Notes under the pieces: model-generated
What the model was told of the DNA's origin: nothing
What the model saw: only the letters and a program-made list of their open reading frames with translations
Database searches by the model: none
Assembly (NCBI GenBank): GCA_902463265.1
Contig: CABQEV010000029.1
Coordinates: 1 to 24,192 of the forward strand
Reading direction: 5' to 3'
Length of the DNA: 24,192 nt
From: UMGS1889 sp900556055
Lineage (GTDB): Bacteria; Bacillota; Clostridia; Oscillospirales; Ruminococcaceae
Shown: in pieces, positions 15,168 through 22,648 of the stretch
Layout of the letters: each line of letters opens with the position of its first letter
Position numbering within the stretch: position 1 is the stretch's first letter
Made by a program: the position numbers and the translations under genes

Positions 15168-15196
15168 ATTATAAACGAATGCTCCTGAAAAGTCAA
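15168..15196 (-). promoter_or_regulatory. Promoter of the GH74 gene
   Basis: Minus-strand TTGACT (15191-15196), 17-base spacer, consensus TATAAT (15168-15173). The operator just downstream overlaps the start site. Confidence 0.75.
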
Positions 15197-15268
15197 CATA
15201 AATTTATTATCATAAAGATGTTTTTTTGGATAATTTCACTTTTGTGAGATGCACTGCTTTGAGGTGCT

Positions 15269-16207
15269 AATTTTGCTTTTTATGTTCAGGTGAACAGCAC
15301 CAACAGACCCGCACCCAAAAGAAAAAGTTCGCCAGCCTTTCTAAGGCTGCGGGATTCTTAAGGGCAGAGTCCTTAAGTCGCCCTCGCAAGGGCGAAACTC
15401 CGCAAGCAGCAATTAAAAATTCGCTCACATAAAGAGAAGCAAAATTATCAGTACAAACACGGAACAAGCAAAAGCAGATGCACCGAACAAAGCCGCAAAT
15501 TCAAAAGCCGCATGCAGAAAAGAAACAGTAGTCCATCATAGTCTACATCGCAAAAGAAAGAGCCAAAGAGCATCTATCCTGCATGCGGCATTGACCGATA
15601 ACATCGCCGTAAGGCGATAATGTATCGGTCAACCGCCGATAGGCGGCGGAAGGTCACTTGGCTGTCGGTATCCGCAGAACAGAGCATTTCACTTGGCTTG
15701 CGGTTCTGCTTGAATTTCGCGGCTTTGTGGGGGCTGTATTCTGCGGATTTATCAAACCAAGTGACCTTCCGCCGTTTCTTGCGAAACGGTTGACCGATGC
15801 ATAGCCGCCCGCAGGCGGTCGGCGTTTTCGGTCAATGCCGCATGCAGGATAGATGCTCTCCAATGATTTGGTTTGCTGTGTGGGATAGCGGTTCTACTAT
15901 TTATTTTCTGCATGCGGCTTTTTTATTTGCGGCTTTGTGCGTTGCATCTGCTATGTGCGTTTCGTGTTGTGACTGATAGTTTTTCTTCTCTTTATGTCAG
16001 TGAATTTTTAATTGCTGCTTGCGGAGTTTCGCCCTTGCGAGGGCGACCAAAGGACTCTGCCCTTTGGAATCCCGCAGCCTTAGAAAGGCTGGCGAACTTT
16101 TTAGCTTCTGGTGCGGGTCTGTTGCTTTGGCACACTTGAAAAAAGAAAGGGAGAACCGCAAAGGCAGTTCCCCCATCAACTATTGACTATTAACTATTAA
16201 CTGTCAC
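15269..16207. repeat. Hairpin-rich near-palindromic element, copy E2
   Basis: The second copy of the E1 element, lying between the argF stop codon and the GH74 promoter. The outer parts of both arms align with E1 in the same orientation: the left has 'GAACAAGCAAAAGCAGATGC' in both, the right the 'GCACATAGC' type sequence. The core (15591-15835), framed by the same 14-bp inverted repeat (15576-15589 and 15837-15850), is the reverse complement of the E1 core. The first hairpin stem reads CTTAAGG/CCTTAAG (15357-15377) where E1 has CCAAAGG/CCTTTGG. It ends with a bulged hairpin (16148-16173) and a TATTAACTATTAACTGTCA tail. Internal ORFs share repeat-derived peptides and are not genes. Its left boundary is less sharp than that of E1. 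Confidence 0.85.
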
Positions 16208-16225
16208 TTAAGTCATTCGCACATA

Positions 16226-17128
16226 TCAAGCCATTAACTTGACCATTACAGCCTTCTGTGCGTGCAGACGGTTCTCTGCTTCTTCAAAGATCTCGTTTGC
16301 ATGTGCCTCAAATACCTTCGCTGTGATCTCTTCCTCACGGTGTGCAGGCAGACAGTGCATTACCATAGCATCAGGCTTTGCCGCAGCCATAACTTCATCG
16401 TTGATCTGATATCCCTTGAATGCTATGCGGCGCTTCTCAGCTTCGCCTTCCTGTCCCATTGATGCCCATACGTCAGTGATAACTACATCAGCATTCTTTG
16501 CAGCATCAACAGGTGAGGACAGAAGCTCGAACTTTCCTGTCGAATTTGCATAATCCAGAACTTCCTTTGCAGGGTGATAGTTCTCGGGGCATGCAGCAGA
16601 TACGCTCATGCCTACCTTCAGAAAGCCCGTGATAAGCGAGTTTGCCATGTTGTTTCCGTCGCCGATGTAGCACATCTTCAGTCCGTCAAACTGTCCCTTG
16701 AACTCACGTACAGTCATAAGGTCAGCCAGTACCTGACAGGGGTGCGCATAATCGGTCAGACCGTTGATTACGGGGATAGAGCCGAATTCGGCAAGATCCT
16801 CAACTTCCTTCTGCTCAAATGTACGGATCATGATTCCGTCAATGTAGCGGGAAAGAACCCGTGCCGTGTCCTGAACAGGCTCGCCGCGTCCGATCTGCAT
16901 ATCCGAAGATGACAGGAACAGCGGATATCCGCCGAGCTGATACATACCTGTTTCAAAGGAAACACGTGTACGTGTCGAAGCCTTCTGGAAGATCATTCCG
17001 AGAGTTTTGCCCTTCAGATGATTGTGGGGGATCCCGTGCTTCAGCTCATATTTCAGCTGATCCGCAAGATTTAAGATGTCGATGATCTCCTCTTTTGAGA
17101 GATCCATCATTTTAAGAAGATGTTTCAT
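16226..17128 (-). CDS. argF: Ornithine carbamoyltransferase
   Basis: Joins ornithine and carbamoyl phosphate to give citrulline, the sixth step of arginine synthesis. At 300 residues it has the full family length. The carbamoyl phosphate site 'STRTR' is at 51-55, 'HPCQ' at 129-132 and the ornithine-site 'HCLPAHR' at 258-264. The start at 17128 has AAAGGA nine bases upstream. It is the last gene of the arginine operon, 20 bases after the DUF3592-like gene. No clear intrinsic terminator lies directly after the stop; the E2 right-end hairpin (16148-16173) lies about 50 bases downstream and could act as one. Biosynthetic rather than catabolic use is inferred from its neighbours. Confidence 0.95.
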   Translation of the reverse strand: MKHLLKMMDLSKEEIIDILNLADQLKYELKHGIPHNHLKGKTLGMIFQKASTRTRVSFETGMYQLGGYPLFLSSSDMQIGRGEPVQDTARVLSRYIDGIMIRTFEQKEVEDLAEFGSIPVINGLTDYAHPCQVLADLMTVREFKGQFDGLKMCYIGDGNNMANSLITGFLKVGMSVSAACPENYHPAKEVLDYANSTGKFELLSSPVDAAKNADVVITDVWASMGQEGEAEKRRIAFKGYQINDEVMAAAKPDAMVMHCLPAHREEEITAKVFEAHANEIFEEAENRLHAQKAVMVKLMA

Positions 17129-17148
17129 AGTGATTTTTCCTTTCTTGT

Positions 17149-17562
17149 TTATGTTATCGTGAAAATAATTACTATCGCCATTATCACAGCACCGATGAAC
17201 GGCAGAAGAAGTATATCCGCAAGCGCCGCAGGATTATCCTTTTCGATAAGTGCGGAATCGGTATCGCTGTCGTAATAGAGTATGACCTTGTCGCCCCGCC
17301 TGTAAAGCCTGAAAAACCGCCTCGTGTATCGGTGGACGACCGTGCTTTTCCCTGAACGGAAGCTTATGATAGCCGCCTTTTTCTTTACCTCCTTGCCGTC
17401 ACTGTCATGGAATGTGACGGTGTTGACATCGAGTATTTCCGCTTCGCAGCGTATCTCTGAACGTCTGAGATAATCGGTCTTTCCGTGGAGCTTCCGCCGC
17501 ATATGCTCATATAATATGAACAATACAACAGCTGCAATGACGGAAATTATCCGTATTATCAT
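17149..17562 (-). CDS. DUF3592-like small membrane protein in the arginine operon
   Basis: A 137-residue protein with a membrane helix at each end (about residues 3-20 and 115-135). Between them is a basic, beta-rich domain with 'RRGDKVILYYDSDTDSALIEKD', the pattern of DUF3592 proteins. Function unknown. The ATG overlaps the argD stop as ATGA (17559-17562), and a GAGGAGAG site lies inside the end of argD, so translation is coupled. It has no known role in arginine synthesis; it could be a passenger or an accessory membrane factor. The family call rests on pattern recognition alone. Confidence 0.7.
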   Translation of the reverse strand: MIIRIISVIAAVVLFILYEHMRRKLHGKTDYLRRSEIRCEAEILDVNTVTFHDSDGKEVKKKAAIISFRSGKSTVVHRYTRRFFRLYRRGDKVILYYDSDTDSALIEKDNPAALADILLLPFIGAVIMAIVIIFTIT

Positions 17563-18734
17563 TTTAAGCTCTCCTCAATGACCGCAAGACCCTTGTCGAT
17601 CTCGGCATATGAGATAGTGAGCGGCGGAAGAAGTCTGAGCTTATCCTTAGCTGTCAGCACGAGCAGTCCCTTGTCAAGACAAGCCTTGCAGACATCGGCA
17701 GCCTTTTTCTCCTTATCCTTGAAGCGAATTCCGATCATAAGTCCCATTCCGTCAACGCCCTCAACGCCGTCCATAGCGTTCAGCTTTTCACGGAAATATT
17801 CACCTTTTTTCTTTATCTCGTCAAGAAATCCCGCAGATGCGAGCCTGTCGCAGACAACATTTCCGCCTGCGCATGCGATAGGATTTCCGCCGAAGGTGGA
17901 GCCGTGAGTACCCTTTGTGAGAACGTCTGCGCACTTTTCATCGGCAAGACAAGCACCCATGGGAACGCCGCCTGCTATGCCCTTTGCAAGAGTTGTCACA
18001 TTCGGCTTTACACCGAACTGTTCGGACGCAAGAACAGTTCCGGTTCTTCCCATGCCTGTCTGTACCTCGTCGCATATCGTCAGGATATCCTTCTCGGCAG
18101 CGATCCTGAATATCTCCTCAACGAATGCCTTGTCAAGCGGATTTACACCGCCCTCGCCCTGAACGCACTCAAACATTATCGCACATACCTTGTCATCAAT
18201 CTTTGCTCTGAGATCGTCAATGTCGTTTGCTTTGACATTTACAAAGCCCTCAACGAACGGGAAGAAATAGTTGTGGAAAACGTCCTGTCCCGTGGCGGAT
18301 AATGTGCAGAGAGTTCTGCCGTGGAATGAGTTCACAAGGGTGATGATCTTGTATCTCTCAGCGTCCTTGCCGTATTTGTCGAAGGAATATTTTCTTGCAA
18401 GCTTGATAGCGCACTCGTTGGCTTCAGCACCCGAATTTCCGAAGAATATCTTCTTGTATCCCGTGAGAGAGCAGAGCTTTGCGGCAAAATCAGCCTGCAC
18501 CTTTGTGTAGTAATAGTTCGATGTGTGCTGAATGCTGCGAACCTGACGGCATACAGCGTCAGCCCATTCTTCGTCGCAGAAGCCGAGAGAGTTTGTACCT
18601 ATTCCGCTGCCGAAATCTATGTATTCCCTGCCGTTTTCGTCAACGGCAGTTTCGTGTTCGCCCTTTTCCATAACAACATCAAAACGTCCGTAGGTGGGCA
18701 TAACGTGTTCGTTGAATTTTTCTATGGTAGACAT
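17559..18734 (-). CDS. argD: Acetylornithine aminotransferase
   Basis: A PLP enzyme that makes N-acetylornithine from the semialdehyde and glutamate; 391 residues, the usual size for class III aminotransferases of this branch. 'NSGAEANECAIKLAR' (100-114) and 'FHGRT' (138-142) form the cofactor pocket, D222 lies in 'CDEVQTGMGRTG', and the PLP lysine is K251 in 'TLAKGIAGGVPMGA'. ATG 18734 follows AAAGGAAG. It lies 26 bases after argB and overlaps the next gene by four bases. The operon context makes ArgD the specific assignment over other ornithine or GABA transaminases. Confidence 0.95.
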   Translation of the reverse strand: MSTIEKFNEHVMPTYGRFDVVMEKGEHETAVDENGREYIDFGSGIGTNSLGFCDEEWADAVCRQVRSIQHTSNYYYTKVQADFAAKLCSLTGYKKIFFGNSGAEANECAIKLARKYSFDKYGKDAERYKIITLVNSFHGRTLCTLSATGQDVFHNYFFPFVEGFVNVKANDIDDLRAKIDDKVCAIMFECVQGEGGVNPLDKAFVEEIFRIAAEKDILTICDEVQTGMGRTGTVLASEQFGVKPNVTTLAKGIAGGVPMGACLADEKCADVLTKGTHGSTFGGNPIACAGGNVVCDRLASAGFLDEIKKKGEYFREKLNAMDGVEGVDGMGLMIGIRFKDKEKKAADVCKACLDKGLLVLTAKDKLRLLPPLTISYAEIDKGLAVIEESLK

Positions 18735-18760
18735 TATTTATCTTCCTTTCACGGGTAATA

Positions 18761-19618
18761 TCAGATGAACTGCGTGCCGATGCCCTCGTTTGAAAGCAGC
18801 TCGATAAGTATCGAGTGGGGGACTCTGCCGTCGATGATGCAGGTCTTTTTCACGCCTCGTCTTACAGCCTCAACGCAGCAGTCGATCTTCGGTATCATTC
18901 CGCCCGAGATTATTCCCTGTCTTTTCATGAACGGGACCTCGCTGACCTGAACTGTTGGGATAAGAGTGGAGCTGTCGTCCTTATCCTTGAGAAGTCCCTT
19001 TATATCGGTCATAAGGATAAGATTTTCTGCGCCAAGCTCAGCGGCGATCCTTGCGGCAGCCGTGTCCGCATTGACGTTCAGCGTCTGACCCTTTGAATCG
19101 CAGGCAACCGTTGCGATAACGGGGACATAATTCCTGTCAAGCGCATCAAGGATAGGCTTTGTGTTTACGCTGTCTATCTCGCCGACAAAACCGAGGTCGG
19201 GGTCGGACTCCATCTTGTGCGCAACGAGCATCTCGCCGTCAATTCCGCACATACCGAGCGCATTTCCGTTATGCTGTGCAAGATAAGCAACAAGCTCCTT
19301 GTTGACCTTGCCCGCAAGCACCATCTTTACGATATCGACAGTAGCTTCGTCGGTGTATCTCAGACCGTTTATGAACTTGCTTTCGATGCCCACTCTTCTG
19401 AGCATATCATTTATCTCGGGGCCGCCGCCGTGAACGAGAACGACCTTTACGCCGACCAGCGACAGCAGCACGATATCGCTCATAACAGCGTCCTTCAGGA
19501 CTTCGTTTGTCATAGCGTTTCCGCCGTACTTGATAACGACTATCTTGCCGTTATATCTCTGAATATAGGGAAGTGCGTCGATAAGCACCTTTGAACGTAT
19601 TTCATTTGAGATATCCAT
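18761..19618 (-). CDS. argB: Acetylglutamate kinase
   Basis: Phosphorylates N-acetylglutamate, the usual control step of the pathway. At 285 residues it shows the amino acid kinase fold with 'KYGGNAM' at 30-36 and 'HGGGPEI' at 63-69. The N-terminal helix 'ISNEIRSKVLIDALPYIQRY' before the core is the extension seen in arginine-inhibited, hexameric NAGKs, so feedback inhibition by arginine is likely (inference). An AAAGGATAG site lies upstream of the ATG. It follows the PH-like gene with a 17-base gap. Confidence 0.95.
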   Translation of the reverse strand: MDISNEIRSKVLIDALPYIQRYNGKIVVIKYGGNAMTNEVLKDAVMSDIVLLSLVGVKVVLVHGGGPEINDMLRRVGIESKFINGLRYTDEATVDIVKMVLAGKVNKELVAYLAQHNGNALGMCGIDGEMLVAHKMESDPDLGFVGEIDSVNTKPILDALDRNYVPVIATVACDSKGQTLNVNADTAAARIAAELGAENLILMTDIKGLLKDKDDSSTLIPTVQVSEVPFMKRQGIISGGMIPKIDCCVEAVRRGVKKTCIIDGRVPHSILIELLSNEGIGTQFI

Positions 19619-19635
19619 TTATGTTATCTATCCTT

Positions 19636-20160
19636 TCAATATGCATCTTTCGGAATGATCTTTTCCGCATTTTCAGCCGCTTTCACAGCATCATCAAAGC
19701 TTGCGATCATAATGCGGCGGGTGAAATCGGGGCGCTTGTCATGCCAATGATAATAAGCGGCATGAAACCAGAGATCGGCTGAACCGTCGTCGTTGCGTAT
19801 AAGCTCCACGCCCGTGATATGCTCCGATGTCAGCAGCTGTGCATATCCGAATCCAAGAAGAACTACTCGGAAATTCGTTATATAAAGCGTCTGATCCGAC
19901 ATCTCCAGCGCACGGAAGAATCTCACTGTGCAGATGACCGAGCCTGCGAACATTTCAAGACTGAAAATCGCACGGGATAAGGTGAAGTCCTTTGTAAGCA
20001 GCGACATTATCATCAGCATGACCGCAGGAACAGCGTGGCACAGTACCCCCCGCCTTTGCTTTACGGGGCATTCAAAGACGATCTTTTCTCCCGGCTTCAG
20101 AAAATCCTCGGGGCATTCGGCTCTGACCCTGTTTGTCTCATTTCCGTCCCAGTCAGTCAT
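19636..20160 (-). CDS. PH-like membrane protein within the arginine operon
   Basis: A 174-residue protein of unknown function. After a charged start it has two hydrophobic stretches (about residues 41-57 and 65-82), then 'LYITNFRVVLLGFGYAQLL', a strand pattern of bacterial pleckstrin-homology (bPH2/YdbT-like) domains, and a C-terminal helix. Its ATG follows the argJ stop codon by one base (TGATATG), so it is co-transcribed and probably translationally coupled. No arginine-related function is known for such proteins. It may be a passenger of the operon or link it to the membrane; neither is shown. Confidence 0.7.
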   Translation of the reverse strand: MTDWDGNETNRVRAECPEDFLKPGEKIVFECPVKQRRGVLCHAVPAVMLMIMSLLTKDFTLSRAIFSLEMFAGSVICTVRFFRALEMSDQTLYITNFRVVLLGFGYAQLLTSEHITGVELIRNDDGSADLWFHAAYYHWHDKRPDFTRRIMIASFDDAVKAAENAEKIIPKDAY

Positions 20161-20161
20161 A

Positions 20162-21400
20162 TCAGCTTCTGTAATCGCCGTTTATTTTAACGTAATCATA
20201 TGTAAGATCGCAGCCCCATGCGGTAGCCTGCGCATCTCCCGAATTGAGGTCGATGAAAATGTCGATCTCATCTTCGAGAAGTATTTTCTTTGCCTCGTCC
20301 TCGGAGAAATCAACGCCCGCACCATTGCGGCATACAGCGATCCTGCCGACCTTTGAACCGAGGTCAACGTCTACCTTGTTTATGTCAAATTCAGCTTCGG
20401 CATATCCTATCGCGCAGAGGACACGTCCCCAGTTTGCATCAGCGCCGAACATTGCGCACTTGAACAGCGGCGAACGGATAACGCTCTTTGCAACGATTAT
20501 CGCAGTATCGAGATCGGGCGATCCCTTGCATATGCAGGTGAGGAGCTTGGTCGCACCCTCGCCGTCCTTTGCGAGCATTCTTGTGAGGTTGGCCATTACC
20601 TGATAAAGAGCGGCTTTGAATGTATCGAAATCCGCATTTTCCTCGGTGATCTCGGCATTTCCTGCAAGTCCCGACGAAATGAGCATGCAGGTGTCGTTTG
20701 TGGACTGATCGCCGTCAACGGAAAGGCAGTTGTAGGTGATCTTTACTGTTTCCGAAAGTGCCTTCTGAAGCATCGGAACGGAAACAGCGCAGTCCGTCGT
20801 GATGAAATTCAGCGTGGTAGCCATGTTCGGGTGGATCATTCCGCTGCCCTTAGCCATGCCGCCGAGGTGACATTCCTTGCCGCCGACAGTGAACTTCACA
20901 GCGTATTCCTTCTTGACGGTATCTGTCGTCATGATAGCTGTTGCAGCTTCAATATTTCCCGTGTAGGACAGCTTTTCGACCAGCTGCGGAACAGCTTTTT
21001 TGATAGGTTCGATAGGCAGCACCTGACCGATAACGCCCGTCGATGCAACGATAACCTCCTCGGGCTTTATGCCGAGCGCATCAGCCGTCAGACGGCACAT
21101 TTCGTCAGCCTTTTCCTCGCCGTCGGCATTGCAGGTGTTCGCATTCTTCGAGTTGACGATAACAGCCTTAGCCCTGCCGCCCGATTTTGCGAGATTTTTC
21201 TTAGTAACGATAACAGGCGCACCCTTGACCTTGTTCTGAGTGTAAACGCCCGCAGCATTGCACATCACATCTGAAACGATCATTGCAATGTCGTTTTTCT
21301 TTGTGGGATTTTCCTTGATGGCACAGTAAACGCCGCTTGCCTTGAATCCCTCAGCGGCACATACGCCGCCTTCGAGTGTCTCAAATTTATTCATATCCAT
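20162..21400 (-). CDS. argJ: Bifunctional ornithine acetyltransferase / N-acetylglutamate synthase
   Basis: Recycles the acetyl group from acetylornithine to glutamate and, if bifunctional, also starts the pathway with acetyl-CoA. At 412 residues it has the normal precursor size. It is made as one chain that cuts itself before the nucleophile T195 in 'KGSGMIHPNMATTL'; 'STGVIGQ' at 120-126 is the oxyanion-hole region. The presence of ArgJ, with no argE or argA in the operon, indicates the cyclic route. ATG 21400 follows AAGGAAG with a 7-base gap. It lies 56 bases after argC; that gap contains a 6-bp inverted repeat (TGCAAG/CTTGCA) and a TATAAT, possibly a minor internal promoter. Confidence 0.94.
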   Translation of the reverse strand: MDMNKFETLEGGVCAAEGFKASGVYCAIKENPTKKNDIAMIVSDVMCNAAGVYTQNKVKGAPVIVTKKNLAKSGGRAKAVIVNSKNANTCNADGEEKADEMCRLTADALGIKPEEVIVASTGVIGQVLPIEPIKKAVPQLVEKLSYTGNIEAATAIMTTDTVKKEYAVKFTVGGKECHLGGMAKGSGMIHPNMATTLNFITTDCAVSVPMLQKALSETVKITYNCLSVDGDQSTNDTCMLISSGLAGNAEITEENADFDTFKAALYQVMANLTRMLAKDGEGATKLLTCICKGSPDLDTAIIVAKSVIRSPLFKCAMFGADANWGRVLCAIGYAEAEFDINKVDVDLGSKVGRIAVCRNGAGVDFSEDEAKKILLEDEIDIFIDLNSGDAQATAWGCDLTYDYVKINGDYRS

Positions 21401-21456
21401 AAGTCATCTTCCTTTTTATGCAAATGCAAGCTATTATAATCCTTGCAGTTTATAAA

Positions 21457-22404
21457 TCAAACCAATCCCGTTTCCTCGGGAACGCCCATCATAATATTCA
21501 TCGACTGCACCGCAGCACCCGACGCACCCTTGCCGAGATTGTCAAATCTTGCGGATATAACGGCTCTGTCGTCATTTCCGCAGACGAATATCTGCATATC
21601 GTTAGTGTCCTTCAGCGTGTTTGCGGCAATAAATCCGTCAGCGAGAACGCCCTCTCCGCAGAGCGGCATCACCTTGACAAATCTCTGTCCCTCATAATGC
21701 GCCGCATAGACATCTCTCAGCTCGGAAAGAGTGAGCTTTTTCTCAAGCGTTCTCATGTGCAGCGGGACGGAAACCACCATTCCGTTGTAATAATCGTCAA
21801 CGATCGGCGTGAAAACGGGAAGCTCGGAAAGTCCCGAGATCGTCATCATTTCCTTGATGTGCTTGTGTGCCTGAGTGAGCGCATATTGTCTTGGGGAATC
21901 AAGCTCGGGGTTTCTGTCGGGGCTTTCGTACTGAGCTATGCCCTTTTTGCCCGCTCCGCTGTATCCCGAAACGGCATGGCAGGTGACGGGATGATCCTTA
22001 GCCATAATGCCCGCAGCGATCAGGGGATAAACGCATGCGATAAATCCGCTTGCATAGCAGCCGGGGTTAGCGACTCTTTTCGATGTTCTGATCTTTTCCC
22101 TGTGAGCCGCCGAAAGCTCGGGGAAGCCGTATGCCCAGCCGGGGTTTGTTCTGTGAGCGGTGGAAGCGTCGATTATGCGGACATTTTCGTTCTCCGCAAG
22201 CGACACGGCCTCAACAGCCGCCGCATCGGGCAGGCAGAGAAATGTGATATCCGAAGCGTTTATCAGGCGCTTTCTCTCGTTTACGTCCTTTCTGAGGTTT
22301 TCATCTATTTTAAGCAGCTCGATATCCGTGCGGTCTTTAAGTCTTTCTACGATACGAAGCCCTGTCGTACCTTCCTGACCGTCAATAAAAATTTTGTGAC
22401 CCAT
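21457..22404 (-). CDS. argC: N-acetyl-gamma-glutamyl-phosphate reductase
   Basis: NADPH-dependent reduction of acetylglutamyl phosphate to the semialdehyde. At 315 residues it belongs to the shorter type 2 ArgC family rather than the ~345-residue type. 'IDGQEGTTGLRI' at 7-18 is the NADP-binding loop, and the catalytic Cys is C116 in 'NPGCYASG'. The ATG at 22404 is preferred, with AAAGGATGAG seven or so bases upstream; an in-frame ATG at 22416 is too close to that site, and one at 22452 is unsupported. First gene of the operon, with its own promoter. Confidence 0.93.
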   Translation of the reverse strand: MGHKIFIDGQEGTTGLRIVERLKDRTDIELLKIDENLRKDVNERKRLINASDITFLCLPDAAAVEAVSLAENENVRIIDASTAHRTNPGWAYGFPELSAAHREKIRTSKRVANPGCYASGFIACVYPLIAAGIMAKDHPVTCHAVSGYSGAGKKGIAQYESPDRNPELDSPRQYALTQAHKHIKEMMTISGLSELPVFTPIVDDYYNGMVVSVPLHMRTLEKKLTLSELRDVYAAHYEGQRFVKVMPLCGEGVLADGFIAANTLKDTNDMQIFVCGNDDRAVISARFDNLGKGASGAAVQSMNIMMGVPEETGLV

Positions 22405-22457
22405 ACCTAATCTCATCCTTTTATTACTATATTCCGAGTGAAAATAATACATTATCC

Positions 22458-22485
22458 ATTATAACTTGATATTGTTAATTTTCAA
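22458..22485 (-). promoter_or_regulatory. Promoter of the arginine operon
   Basis: Minus-strand TTGAAA (22480-22485), 16-base spacer, consensus TATAAT (22458-22463). Transcription would start near 22451, giving a leader of about 47 nt, too short for a T-box or a riboswitch. Confidence 0.7.
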
Positions 22486-22513
22486 TTGCAATACAGTATT
22501 TATTTTATTAACT

Positions 22514-22582
22514 TATGCAATATTTTCATTTAATATGCAGAATAGACTGAATATATGCGCTATTTTATGCATAATATGCATA
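22514..22582. promoter_or_regulatory. Phased TATGC array upstream of argC, candidate ArgR sites
   Basis: TATGC occurs at 22514, 22534, 22554, 22566 and 22575. Four of these are 20-21 bases apart, about two helical turns. The best unit, TATGCATAATATGCATA (22566-22582), is a palindrome and fits the ARG-box pattern TNTGNAT-W-ATNCANA with a 3-base rather than 4-base centre. The array sits about 30-100 bases upstream of the -35 box of the arg promoter. ArgR/AhrC binding is an inference from position and similarity. Confidence 0.45.
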
Positions 22583-22585
22583 TTA

Positions 22586-22625
22586 TAAAAAATCGGATGC
22601 TCCGGTATCTGCCGGAACATCCGAT
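22586..22625 (-). terminator. Terminator of the SGNH lipoprotein gene
   Basis: ATCGGATGCTCCGG (22592-22605) pairs with CCGGAACATCCGAT (22612-22625) with one mismatch around a 6-base loop. On the minus strand a TTTTTTAT run follows. It lies 23 bases after the stop codon at 22649. Confidence 0.88.
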
Positions 22626-22648
22626 ATATTCGGAAAATTATCCTTAAA

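Noticed and set aside
15267..16179. Open frames in E2
   Set aside because: Repeat-derived, matching the E1 by-products rather than a conserved protein.
21418..22410. 330-codon plus-strand frame opposite argC
   Set aside because: Shadow of argC, which has its catalytic Cys and NADP motif.
22405..22457. T-box or riboswitch in the argC leader
   Set aside because: The leader is only about 47 nt and shows no terminator-antiterminator pair.
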